In this document: piece by piece, positions 14,931-21,449 of the stretch
Position numbering within the stretch: position 1 is the stretch's first letter
Layout: each line of letters begins with the position of its first letter
Origin: Pseudomonadota bacterium
Lineage (GTDB): Bacteria > Pseudomonadota > Alphaproteobacteria > Caulobacterales > Caulobacteraceae
NCBI GenBank assembly: GCA_023428785.1
Contig: JAEYWU010000123.1
Span: 1 to 21,449, forward strand
DNA length: 21,449 nucleotides
Direction: 5' to 3'
Position numbers and translations under genes: made by a program
Notes under the pieces: model-generated
What the model was told of the DNA's origin: nothing
The model's input: the letters and a program-made list of their open reading frames with translations, nothing else
Database searches by the model: none

Positions 14931-14943
14931 GTCACATTGTGAC
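14931..14943. promoter_or_regulatory. Operator-like palindrome copy 2 (GTCA-N5-TGAC)
   Basis: GTCACATTGTGAC differs from copy 1 at one base and starts 25 bp after it, so both lie roughly on the same DNA face. It would fall near the -35 of the inferred aceA promoter. It includes the GTG at 14939, which argues that the regulator actually starts at the ATG at 14957. Confidence 0.6.
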
Positions 14944-14956
14944 GGACGATCGATCC

Positions 14957-16372
14957 ATGGTGACGGACGCGGATCGCAAACTCTTCCTGGGCGGGCGCCT
15001 CAAGCGGGTGCGGCGCGACCTCGGCCTGACCCAGACGGCGATGGCTGGCGATCTGGGCGTCTCGCCCTCTTACCTGAACCATATCGAGCGGAACCAGCGG
15101 CCGGTTTCGGCGCAGCTGCTGCTCAGGCTGGCCGATGTCTACGACGTTGACCTGAGGGCGCTGGGTCAGGCCGGGCCGGCGACGGCCGAGGCGCTGAGCG
15201 AGCTGCTGGCGGATCCGGTGTTCAAGGGCCTGAACGCGCCCCGTCATGAAGTCCTGGCGGTGGTCGACGACAATCCCGCCATCGCCGAGGCGATGACGCG
15301 GCTCTACCGGGCCTTCACCGACCAGCGGGCGCGGACCCAGGCGGAGGCCGAGCGAGGCGGGGCGGGACCCGGCGACACTCCGGCGGACTGGGTGCGCGAT
15401 CACATTCAGGACCGGCGCAATCACTTCCCGGAGCTGGATGCTCTGGGAGAAGCCCTGCACGCCGAGCTGGCGGCCGATCCGATGGGGCTGGAAGCGGCGG
15501 CCCGGCATCGGCTCAAGGCCCGGCACGACCTGACCGTCCGCATCATGCCCGCCGAAGTGATGATGGAATGGACCCGGCGGTTCGACCCGCATCGGCGGCG
15601 GCTCCTGCTGTCCGAGACCCTGAGCGCACCATCACGGCTGTTCGCCATCGTTTATCAGCTAGTCCTCGTAGAGCAGGCCGAGGCCCTGGCGGCCCAGGCG
15701 GCGGCAGCCCGGCCGCCGGACGAGAGCGCCCTGAGCCTTCTGAAGGTCAGCCTGACCAACACGCTGACGGCGGCGGTCCTGATGCCCTATGGGCCGTTCC
15801 AGCAGCTGGCCGAGGAGACGGGATATGACCTAGACCGGCTGCAGCAGCGGTTCGGCGTCTCGTTCGAGCAGGCGGCGCATCGGTTGACGACCCTGGGCCG
15901 GACAGGCGCGCGCGGCGTGCCGTTCTTCCTGATCCGGGTCGATCAGGCGGGCAATGTCTCCAAGCGGTATGCGGCGGACGCGTTTCCGTTCTCGCGGTTC
16001 GGCGGGGCCTGTCCGCGCTGGCGGCTGCACTCGGCGTTCCGCACCCCCGGCCAGACTGTGACCCAGATCGTCGAGACGCCGGACGGCGGGCGTTGGTTCA
16101 CCCTGGCCCGGACGGTGGAGCGGCAGGGCCGCGACGGACACGGCGAGCCGCACGATCTGGCGATCGGGCTGGGCTGCGAGCTGAGGCATGCGCACCGGCT
16201 GGTCCAGGCCCGGGGACTGGATCTGGAACAGCCCGAGGTGACCCCGATTGGCCCGGCCTGCCGGCTGTGCCCGCGCCACCCCTGCGCCGAGCGGGCCGCC
16301 CCGCCGATCCACGCCGAGCTGAAGGTCGAGGAGTGGTCCAAATCCATCAGCCCCTGGCCGTTCTCAGCCTAG
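14957..16372 (+). CDS. XRE-family regulator of the ScfR/RamB type
   Basis: A 471-residue transcription factor. The N-terminal XRE helix-turn-helix spans about residues 12-66 (GLTQTAMAGDLGVSPSYLNHIERNQRPVSAQLL). A middle region at about 160-300 corresponds to the IrrE-like domain of this family, here without HExxH. The C-terminal part (FPFSRFGGACPRWRLHSAF, IGLGCELRHAHRLV) ends with the cysteine cluster C435-x2-C438-x4-C443 typical of these short-chain fatty acyl regulators. RamB-type proteins control acetate and glyoxylate-shunt genes in other bacteria, so regulation of the divergent aceA unit and of itself is likely, though inferred. Start choice: ATG 14957; GTG 14939 lies inside an operator-like palindrome and GTG 14960 is also possible. 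No strong ribosome site. The stop shares CTAG with the convergent gene. Confidence 0.92.
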   Translation: MVTDADRKLFLGGRLKRVRRDLGLTQTAMAGDLGVSPSYLNHIERNQRPVSAQLLLRLADVYDVDLRALGQAGPATAEALSELLADPVFKGLNAPRHEVLAVVDDNPAIAEAMTRLYRAFTDQRARTQAEAERGGAGPGDTPADWVRDHIQDRRNHFPELDALGEALHAELAADPMGLEAAARHRLKARHDLTVRIMPAEVMMEWTRRFDPHRRRLLLSETLSAPSRLFAIVYQLVLVEQAEALAAQAAAARPPDESALSLLKVSLTNTLTAAVLMPYGPFQQLAEETGYDLDRLQQRFGVSFEQAAHRLTTLGRTGARGVPFFLIRVDQAGNVSKRYAADAFPFSRFGGACPRWRLHSAFRTPGQTVTQIVETPDGGRWFTLARTVERQGRDGHGEPHDLAIGLGCELRHAHRLVQARGLDLEQPEVTPIGPACRLCPRHPCAERAAPPIHAELKVEEWSKSISPWPFSA

Positions 16373-17772
16373 TCCAGCACGACCCGGCCCTCGACCTCCG
16401 AATAGGCGACGCCTGAGCGGGCGAAGAGGCCGGCGATGGCGGCGTAGGGATCCGGATGACCGGAATCGAGGATCCGCTCGATGTCGGGGGCCAGGGACGC
16501 GTCGCCCGACACGGCCGTCAGATGCGCCAGCCATTCGGCACGGGTCAGCTCCTGATCCTCGCGATTGGCCTCGATCAGGGGGCGCAGGAAGTCGAACCAG
16601 TCTCCGTTGTCGGCGCGACGCTGGGCGGCCTCGGCGACAAGAGCGAAGATGGCGCCGCAGGCGTAAAAGGCGCGGTGCCCGCCCCGGCCGGCGGCGTCGG
16701 CGACAGGCTGGGCCGCATGCCCGGCGCATTCGTCGACGGCGGACTGCAGCGAGGCCCGGACGTCGTAGTCCGGCTCGAGCGCGGCGGTGGCGCGGAAGGC
16801 CATGAGGTCGGCGCCGCCCTCGGTGATCCAGGCGTCGCGGGCGACGGCGTATCGCACCGTTTGGCCGAGCCAGAAGTGGGCGGATTCATGGGCGATGAAC
16901 CAGCGGGACTGGGCGCGCACGCCGGGGTTCTCCTGGACGACCCCCTCCCCTTCGAAGTTCATCACGATCAGGCCCGGCATCACGCTTCCGCCGAGCGAAA
17001 TCATCCCGGGCGTGGGCCCGTTCCAGCTGGCCATGATGGTGGGGCGGTCGAAGGCGCCCGGGCCGAGGCGATCCGCATAGTGGTCGGCCACCCGCAGCGC
17101 GAACTCCTGGATGCCATCGGCGATCCATGACGGGAGCTCGGGATCGACGACCGTCATCAGGCGCTCGGTCGCCACGATCTCGGCCTGGCCGAACAGAATG
17201 TAGGTGTTGGCGGCGTGGGACTGCACGCCGTCGTAGCGTTCGCCCATGAAGAGCACGGATCCGGCCCGGTCGCGCCAGCGGACATTAGCCTCGACCAGGT
17301 CGAATTCGACGGTGTTGAGGTCCGCCGGCACGGCCTCGACGGCCTCGACCGAGGCCACCGGGAAGACGTCGAAGATGCCGGTGGGCATCGCGATGGAGCC
17401 GTCGGTGAAGGTCAGGGTCGAATAGTCGGCCTCGAGGTTGTGATAGGCAGGCCGCATCTCGATCTCGATGTGGCGAGGAACCGGGCCGCCGTCCTCGGTC
17501 GTCAGGACATCATAGGCGCCCACGCGACGCAGGCTCACGCCCGGTGTGGTAACGCGCCATTGCTGGAGCCGCCAGGGCTCGCGCGACTCCATGATCAGGG
17601 ACGACCTGAAGAACGCCCAGGCAGAGGCCTCGGAGGGCAGGTCATAGGTCACGAGGAAGACCTCGCCCGCGCGTTCGACCGAGACCTCGGGCGGCGTGGG
17701 CTGGGCCAGCGCAGGGCCGGTGAATGCAGCCATCGCCAGAACGGCGGCCGCCGTGATAGTCGCCAGACGCAT
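16369..17772 (-). CDS. Secreted gluzincin metallopeptidase-like protein (HExxH-x18-E)
   Basis: A 467-residue exported protein. A signal peptide spans about 1-24 (MRLATITAAAVLAMAAFTGP then ALAQ, cleavage after ALA). The middle carries HESAHFWLGQ at residues 295-304 and WITEGGAD with E318, giving exactly HExxH-18 residues-E, the zinc-binding pattern of M1-type aminopeptidases; the N-terminal half could be a beta domain. The GAMEN exopeptidase motif of classical M1 aminopeptidases is not seen, so the activity may differ. It probably acts in the periplasm or outside the cell. The ATG at 17772 has AGGGGA 7 nt upstream; the longer in-frame extension overlaps the divergent glycosylase gene and lacks a signal peptide. 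No exact family name recognised. Confidence 0.8.
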   Translation of the reverse strand: MRLATITAAAVLAMAAFTGPALAQPTPPEVSVERAGEVFLVTYDLPSEASAWAFFRSSLIMESREPWRLQQWRVTTPGVSLRRVGAYDVLTTEDGGPVPRHIEIEMRPAYHNLEADYSTLTFTDGSIAMPTGIFDVFPVASVEAVEAVPADLNTVEFDLVEANVRWRDRAGSVLFMGERYDGVQSHAANTYILFGQAEIVATERLMTVVDPELPSWIADGIQEFALRVADHYADRLGPGAFDRPTIMASWNGPTPGMISLGGSVMPGLIVMNFEGEGVVQENPGVRAQSRWFIAHESAHFWLGQTVRYAVARDAWITEGGADLMAFRATAALEPDYDVRASLQSAVDECAGHAAQPVADAAGRGGHRAFYACGAIFALVAEAAQRRADNGDWFDFLRPLIEANREDQELTRAEWLAHLTAVSGDASLAPDIERILDSGHPDPYAAIAGLFARSGVAYSEVEGRVVLD

Positions 17773-17844
17773 GTGGAATCCCCTGAATTCTCCTCTGGCT
17801 AACTCCGGTTCGGGAGCCGGTCCAGTTAAGTCGCGGTCAGCCTG

Positions 17845-18408
17845 ATGGCGGAATCCTGGCCGTTCGGTCTGGATGCGCCGGACTGCGCCCGGGCCCTGAT
17901 CGGCTGGACCCTGACGCTTGACGGGATCGGCGGGGTGATCGTGGAGACCGAGGCCTATGACCGGACCGATCCGGCGTCCCACAGTTTCAGAGGCCAGACC
18001 CCGTCCAACGCCGCGATGTTCGGGCCGGTGGGCCACGCCTATGTCTATCGGTCCTATGGGATCCACTGGTGCCTGAACCTGGTCTGCGGGCAGGCCGGGT
18101 CGGGTCAGGCGGTCCTGATCCGCGCGCTGGAGCCGACCGAGGGGATCGAGACCATGCGCGAGCGGCGGGGGCTGGAGCCGCTGAAGTCGCTCTGCTCCGG
18201 GCCGGGGAAGGTCTGTCAGGCGCTGGATGTCTCCAAGGCCCACGACGGTCAGCCGCTGGGCCGCGCCCCGTTCGGCCTCGTCCCGCCAAAGGCGCTGGTC
18301 GGGGACATTCTGGCGGGGCGGCGGATCGGCATCACCAAGGGCGTCGAGACCCCTTGGCGGTTCTGCCTGAAAGGCTCACGCTATCTGAGCCGCGCCCACC
18401 AGCCCTGA
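17845..18408 (+). CDS. 3-methyladenine DNA glycosylase (AAG/MPG family)
   Basis: A 187-residue base-excision repair enzyme that removes alkylated purines such as 3-methyladenine and hypoxanthine. It is related to human AAG rather than E. coli Tag or AlkA. VIVETEAYDRTDPASHSF contains the catalytic Glu (E36) and the intercalation-region residues Y38 and H46. AYVYRSYGIHWCLNLVC supplies the second active-site Tyr and His region, and ALEPTEGIETMRERRG and CSGPGKVCQALDV are family signatures. The ribosome site before ATG 17845 is weak. The DUF1003 gene follows 12 bp later, probably in one transcript. Divergent from the peptidase-like gene. Confidence 0.95.
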   Translation: MAESWPFGLDAPDCARALIGWTLTLDGIGGVIVETEAYDRTDPASHSFRGQTPSNAAMFGPVGHAYVYRSYGIHWCLNLVCGQAGSGQAVLIRALEPTEGIETMRERRGLEPLKSLCSGPGKVCQALDVSKAHDGQPLGRAPFGLVPPKALVGDILAGRRIGITKGVETPWRFCLKGSRYLSRAHQP

Positions 18409-18420
18409 CCGGAGCCCGCC

Positions 18421-18954
18421 ATGTCCCATTCGCCCGAGGAAGCCGCCCGCCGCTGGTTCGACAAGGCCCCGGATGATCTGGGAGAGGCCGAGCGGCACGT
18501 CATCAAGAAGCTGTTCATGCGCAGGCCCATCAGCCAGGCGCCGGGAGAGGGGGCCGCTTCCTTCGGGGACCGGCTGGCGGACCGGGTGGCGAGCTTCGGC
18601 GGATCCTGGACCTTCATTTCCCTGTTTGGAGTGGTCTTGCTGGTCTGGACGCTGGGCAACCTGGCCCTGATGAGCCGTGCATTCGACCCCTACCCCTTCA
18701 TTTTCCTGAACCTGATGCTGTCGATGCTGGCGGCGGTGCAGGCGCCCATCATCATGATGAGCCAGAACCGGCAGGCGGCGAAGGACCGGGCCGAGGCCGA
18801 GCACGACTATGAGGTCAATCTGAAGGCCGAGATCGAGATCATGGCCCTGCACGAAAAGCTGGACGAGTTGAGGGCCCGGGACATCGAGGGGCTGATCGCC
18901 CGCCAGCAGGAGCAGATCGAGCTGCTGCAGCGGATGGTCCAGGAGAAGCGGTAA
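18421..18954 (+). CDS. DUF1003 family membrane protein
   Basis: A 177-residue inner-membrane protein of the DUF1003 type. The pattern is typical: soluble N-terminus, GDRLADRVASFGGSWTFISL leading into a first membrane helix (about 60-83), a short turn (FDPYPFIFLNL) and a second helix (about 91-113) ending SQNRQAAKDRAEAEHDYEVN, then a charged coiled coil to the end (residues about 125-177). GGAG sits 7 nt before the ATG. It follows the DNA glycosylase gene closely. The biochemical function of the family is unknown; nothing here suggests more. Confidence 0.92.
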   Translation: MSHSPEEAARRWFDKAPDDLGEAERHVIKKLFMRRPISQAPGEGAASFGDRLADRVASFGGSWTFISLFGVVLLVWTLGNLALMSRAFDPYPFIFLNLMLSMLAAVQAPIIMMSQNRQAAKDRAEAEHDYEVNLKAEIEIMALHEKLDELRARDIEGLIARQQEQIELLQRMVQEKR

Positions 18955-19090
18955 GGCTGTCTCTCCGCCAGTCCGGAAAACGCGTGGCAGCCCTGATGCC
19001 GCCGTGACCCGAAATGCGCGGCCTCAGGAGCTTCAGGAGCCTCAAGGCGCCCGGCGGATCGACGATGTCAAAGACCGGGCGGGAGTTTGG

Positions 19091-19129
19091 GCCCGGACGG
19101 CCGGGCGGGGAAAAGTCGGCCCGTGGGCC
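19091..19129. terminator. GC-rich inverted repeats between convergent genes
   Basis: GCCCGG-ACGG-CCGGGC (19091-19106) is a perfect 6-bp stem. GGCC-CGTG-GGCC (19118-19129) is a second one next to it. They lie in the 244-bp space between the DUF1003 gene (plus) and the DUF1801-like gene (minus). Neither has a T run, so a bidirectional terminator is only a guess. I see no gene in this gap. Confidence 0.35.
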
Positions 19130-19198
19130 CCCTCCAGCCCTTTGCATTCAGCGGGTTGCCGCGGCTGGGTCCGGGGACAAACCCAAGGGCGCCAAGCG

Positions 19199-19588
19199 CT
19201 ACCTTTTCGACTGGTTCAAGGCGATCGCCGAGCGGATCAGGGCCTTGAAGGCGTCCGGATCGACGCTGTCACCCTCTCGGAAGTCGATGGCGCGGCGCAT
19301 GTGGCCTTCGAGGCTGGCGTTGAACAGGCCGTTCGGGTCGTCCAGCGCGGCGCCACGGGCAAAGGTGAGCTTCACGCAGCCCTTGTAGACCTCGCCCGTG
19401 CACAGGATGCCGTCTTGCTCCCAGACGGGCACGCCGTTGGGGTTGGTCGGCTTTCGCCACTTCACGGTCTCGACCACATCCGGATCGGCCTGACGGATCA
19501 GGGCGCGCATCCGGGCCAGGGTCTCGCCGCGCCAGTCGCCGAAAGAGGCGATGCGGGCGTCGATGAGGTCGGAGGCGTTGTCGGTCAC
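19199..19588 (-). CDS. DUF1801-like protein (second of tandem pair)
   Basis: A 129-residue small cytosolic protein resembling the DUF1801/YdhG-like fold: LIDARIASFGDWRGETLARM, then VVETVKWRKPTNPNGVPVWE and KGCVKLTFARGAALDDPNGL, and a C-terminal helix FKALIRSAIALN. The start is a GTG at 19588 whose first bases overlap the upstream stop (GTGA), with GGGAGAAAAG as ribosome site, so translation is probably coupled to the upstream paralog. A longer in-frame start exists upstream (19627) but would run through that paralog. Function of the family is not established. Confidence 0.87.
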   Translation of the reverse strand: MTDNASDLIDARIASFGDWRGETLARMRALIRQADPDVVETVKWRKPTNPNGVPVWEQDGILCTGEVYKGCVKLTFARGAALDDPNGLFNASLEGHMRRAIDFREGDSVDPDAFKALIRSAIALNQSKR

Positions 19589-20010
19589 ATCTTTTCTCCC
19601 GGAAGGGCGGCGGCCTGTCTGACCCATGCGGTGAAGGCCGCCTCGTCGAAGGGTTTGTCCTCGTCGAAATGCAGATAGCGCACCCGGGCCTGTTTCGAGC
19701 CGACCGGCAGAGGCGGGTCGAGATCGGCGCCGTTGTGGAAGGCGATCTTGATGTAGCGGGTCATGGCGTGAAAGCTGAGGAACCAGTCCTCACCTTCCGG
19801 CACGCCATAGAGGGGCGAGTTCCACTTCACGGCCTTGCGGACGCCGGGCACGGCCGTCGTGATCAGCGCGTCGATCCGGCGGCCGGCGTCGGACTTCCAG
19901 CCGGGGGCGGCCGCGATCCAGGCCTGGACCGGCGCCTCGCCATAGCCGAGCGGTATCTGCGGATTGCCGCCGGACAGGAGCTTGGGCTTATCGGCGGATG
20001 ATCGGTCCAT
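19585..20010 (-). CDS. DUF1801-like protein (first of tandem pair)
   Basis: A 141-residue small cytosolic protein of the same fold as its downstream neighbour: VQAWIAAAPGWKSDAGRRID, VRKAVKWNSPLYGVPEGEDW, YIKIAFHNGADLDPPLPVGS and a C-terminal helix FTAWVRQAAAL. The VKW-(N/R)-(S/K)-P core is shared by both copies, pointing to an old tandem duplication. The start at 20010 (MDRSSADKP) has GAGGAGA 5 nt upstream and is preferred over the ATG at 20043. No catalytic residues are known for the family; function unknown. Confidence 0.9.
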   Translation of the reverse strand: MDRSSADKPKLLSGGNPQIPLGYGEAPVQAWIAAAPGWKSDAGRRIDALITTAVPGVRKAVKWNSPLYGVPEGEDWFLSFHAMTRYIKIAFHNGADLDPPLPVGSKQARVRYLHFDEDKPFDEAAFTAWVRQAAALPGEKM

Positions 20011-20079
20011 GGACTCTCCTCGACAGACACCATGCCAACGCACGAGGCGTAGGAGGAGCCGATTTTTCAGGAGAAGAAA

Positions 20080-20156
20080 TGGCGGACCCGGAGCGATTCG
20101 AACGCCCGACCCTCAGATTCGTAGTCTGATGCTCTATCCAGCTGAGCTACGGGTCC
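20080..20156 (-). tRNA. tRNA-Arg (anticodon ACG)
   Basis: A 77-nt cloverleaf on the minus strand. The acceptor stem GGACCCG pairs with CGGGTCC, followed by discriminator G and an encoded CCA (20082-20080). The D arm begins TAGCTCAGCTGGATAGAGC. The anticodon stem TCAGA/TCTGA encloses loop CTACGAA, with anticodon ACG at 20122-20120. The T loop is GTTCGAATC. A34 would be edited to inosine by TadA to read CGU, CGC and CGA. No intron. Confidence 0.97.
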
Positions 20157-20294
20157 GCAGACCGGGCGCTTTGGGTGGCCCGGCGAAGGGGCGGACACCT
20201 ACTCAATCGCGAAGCGGGATGCAAGGGCCGATCGCGCTCTTTACAGACCGAATGCATCGCGCGAGATCAGGACGGGATCTGGGGAAACGCCGAT

Positions 20295-21176
20295 ATGGCA
20301 GACGATCAATTCGACGCTCTCTGTGACGGGCCGCTGGCGCCGGCGCTGGCGGGGCTGGAAACCGCGCGCAAACAGGCGGTTCAGCGGTTCTGGGTGATCA
20401 TGGGAGCGGGCGCCGTCGTGGCGGTGGCGGCCATCGTGCTGACCCGGTTCGGAGTGCTGGGATGGGTCATCGCCATCTTCGCGATTCTCGGCGGCTGGAT
20501 CTTCGCCTCCATGCCGATGTCCAAGGCGTCGCGGTCGCTGAAAGACCCCGCCCTTCAGGCGATCGGAGAGGCCCGGGGCTTCACCCATACGCCGGACGGC
20601 TTCATCGCGGACGGCTATGAGCCGCTGCATCCGCTTCTGGGACGGCCGAACTCGCGCCAGTTCCGGGACCGGTTCCACGGCGAGCATGAGGGCCAGCCGT
20701 TCGTCTTCTATGAGGCCAACCTGGTGTCGGGCTCGGGCAAGAGCCGGCGCGAGGTGTTCAACGGCCTGATCTATTCGCTCAAGCGGCGTCCGGTTCAGGG
20801 CGAGACGGTGATCGTGCCGGACCGGGGCCTGTTCAACTGGGTCAAGCCGGGCTCGGGCATGGAACGGGTGCGCTTCGAAGACGACGAGGCGTTCGAAAAG
20901 AAGTTCGAGGTCTATTCGACGCGGCCGGATGAGGCGCGGGGCCTGATCAATCCGGTGGTGCGCCAGCAGCTGAAGACCTGGCGGGAAGCTCACGGCAAGA
21001 TTCTGGTGCGCATCGCAGGCGACGACATCACCGCAGCCTTTTCCGGCAAGGGCGACCGGTTCGAGCCGGGCTCGATGATGAAGTCCATCCCCGGGCGCGA
21101 ACGCGTGCGGGCGATGTGGAACGACCTGGAACAGGCGTTCGACCACCTGCGTCAGGTGCGCCAGACCCTGGGCTAG
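20295..21176 (+). CDS. DUF3137-like membrane protein
   Basis: A 293-residue inner-membrane protein. A short N-terminal cytosolic part (residues 1-31) precedes two adjacent membrane helices (about 32-52 and 55-73: FWVIMGAGAVVAVAAIVLT, LGWVIAIFAILGGWIFASM). A long soluble domain follows with PLHPLLGRPNSRQFRDRFHG, FYEANLVSGSGKSRREVFNG and a C-terminal FEPGSMMKSI. This layout matches DUF3137 proteins. The ATG at 20295 is chosen since GGGGAA lies about 10 nt upstream and the earlier start adds 40 unconvincing residues overlapping the tRNA promoter side. Function unknown. The tRNA-Arg is divergent to it. Confidence 0.87.
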   Translation: MADDQFDALCDGPLAPALAGLETARKQAVQRFWVIMGAGAVVAVAAIVLTRFGVLGWVIAIFAILGGWIFASMPMSKASRSLKDPALQAIGEARGFTHTPDGFIADGYEPLHPLLGRPNSRQFRDRFHGEHEGQPFVFYEANLVSGSGKSRREVFNGLIYSLKRRPVQGETVIVPDRGLFNWVKPGSGMERVRFEDDEAFEKKFEVYSTRPDEARGLINPVVRQQLKTWREAHGKILVRIAGDDITAAFSGKGDRFEPGSMMKSIPGRERVRAMWNDLEQAFDHLRQVRQTLG

Positions 21177-21184
21177 GCAGGCCC

Positions 21185-21212
21185 AGACTTTGCCCCGGAG
21201 CGGGGCTGGTCT
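21185..21212 (+). terminator. Hairpin between the DUF3137-like gene and the GGT gene
   Basis: GCCCCG-GAG-CGGGGC (21192-21206) is a perfect 6-bp stem, and outer arms AGAC (21185-21188) and GTCT (21209-21212) can extend it across a small internal loop. It begins 9 bp after the stop codon. No T run follows, so termination is uncertain; it also ends only 11 bp before the next ATG. Confidence 0.4.
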
Positions 21213-21223
21213 AGTCAGGACCC

Positions 21224-21449
21224 ATGCGCCGCATCCTCCCCGTCTGCCTCGCCCTGATCGCCGTCGCCTGTACGCCGCTGTGGCGGCCCGCGCCGGTCGA
21301 GACCGGGACGCCGGCGGCGCACGCCGAGATGGCGCACGGGCCGTTCGTCTCCGCCGCCAATACGATGGCGGCGGAGGCGGGGATGCAGGTCCTGAGGGCC
21401 GGGGGCTCGGCGGTGGATGCGGCGGTGGCGGTTCAGGCGGTGCTGGGGC
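21224..21449 (+). CDS. ggt: Gamma-glutamyltranspeptidase, 5' end only (runs off the window)
   Basis: Seventy-five codons of an open frame cut by the window edge. The N-terminus (MRRILPVCLALIAVACTPLW) is a secretion signal ending in a possible lipobox (AVAC), so the protein may be a lipoprotein or a cleaved periplasmic enzyme. Then AHGPFVSAANTMAAEAGMQV and LRAGGSAVDAAVAVQAVLG match the conserved start of the large subunit of gamma-glutamyltranspeptidases, which cleave gamma-glutamyl bonds such as in glutathione. AGGA lies 4 nt before the ATG. The catalytic Thr lies beyond the window, so activity cannot be judged. Confidence 0.85.
   Translation, partial: MRRILPVCLALIAVACTPLWRPAPVETGTPAAHAEMAHGPFVSAANTMAAEAGMQVLRAGGSAVDAAVAVQAVLG

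Noticed and set aside
2704..17830. TTAA-containing sequences as CtrA sites (near 2713, 5970 and 17826)
   Set aside because: None has a second half-site at the TTAA-N7-TTAA spacing.
19004..19388. Plus-strand ORFs in the gap after DUF1003 (19004 and 19014 starts)
   Set aside because: They run antisense through the DUF1801-like gene, have weak start signals and no domain; the gap looks non-coding.
20080..20160. tRNA-Arg as an integration site of a genomic island
   Set aside because: No integrase gene is adjacent and I see no partial copy of the tRNA 3' end elsewhere in the window.
1..21449. Mobile elements, CRISPR arrays, defence systems or biosynthetic clusters
   Set aside because: I saw no transposase, integrase, direct-repeat array, att-site duplication at the tRNA, or clustered defence or biosynthetic genes. 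All gene calls fit core chromosomal functions.

Overview
The window is GC-rich, densely packed alphaproteobacterial chromosome, most likely from Caulobacterales (Caulobacter/Brevundimonas-like). That placement is inferred from gene content and style: a Zur-linked TonB-dependent receptor, a citrate-synthase-like protein with an N-terminal helix-turn-helix, an ScfR/RamB-type regulator next to a glyoxylate-shunt operon, and very high GC with long antisense shadow ORFs. I could not run a database search. I see no prophage, transposase, CRISPR array, plasmid function or recognisable defence locus. It reads as ordinary core chromosome with some interesting regulatory DNA.

Layout. (1) 1-3977, zinc homeostasis: a TonB-dependent outer-membrane receptor with a His/acid-rich loop (minus strand) is divergent from a Fur/Zur-type repressor (plus strand). 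A perfect inverted repeat lies between them and overlaps the receptor promoter. A pentapeptide-repeat protein follows the repressor. (2) 3974-5959, minus strand: an HTH plus citrate-synthase-like protein whose two active-site histidines appear to be lost, followed by undecaprenyl-diphosphatase (uppP). (3) 6058-11638, plus strand: a FieF-like cation diffusion facilitator, a glutathione-S-transferase-like protein, epoxyqueuosine reductase (queG), a family 2 glycosyltransferase coupled to queG by an ATGA overlap, and a membrane-anchored hybrid histidine kinase. Two DnaA-box-like sequences lie in the divergent promoter region at 5960-6057. (4) 11635-16372, glyoxylate shunt: isocitrate lyase (aceA), a 69-residue unknown protein and malate synthase (aceB) on the minus strand, divergent from an ScfR/RamB-type regulator. 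Their shared 150-bp promoter region carries repeated palindromes. (5) 16369-18954: a secreted HExxH-x18-E metallopeptidase-like protein (minus), then 3-methyladenine DNA glycosylase and a DUF1003 membrane protein (plus). (6) 19199-21449: two tandem, overlapping DUF1801-like genes (minus), tRNA-Arg(ACG) (minus), a DUF3137-like membrane protein (plus), and the 5' end of a gamma-glutamyltranspeptidase gene cut by the window edge.

How parts fit together. The clearest functional units are the zinc divergon (repressor, its likely operator, zinc receptor) and the acetate/fatty-acid carbon unit (isocitrate lyase, malate synthase, and a regulator of a family known to control acetate metabolism). Three convergent gene pairs end with both stop codons packed into one CTAG, leaving no room for an intergenic terminator. 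No gap exceeds 300 bp; the largest (18955-19198, 244 bp) holds only GC-rich inverted repeats.
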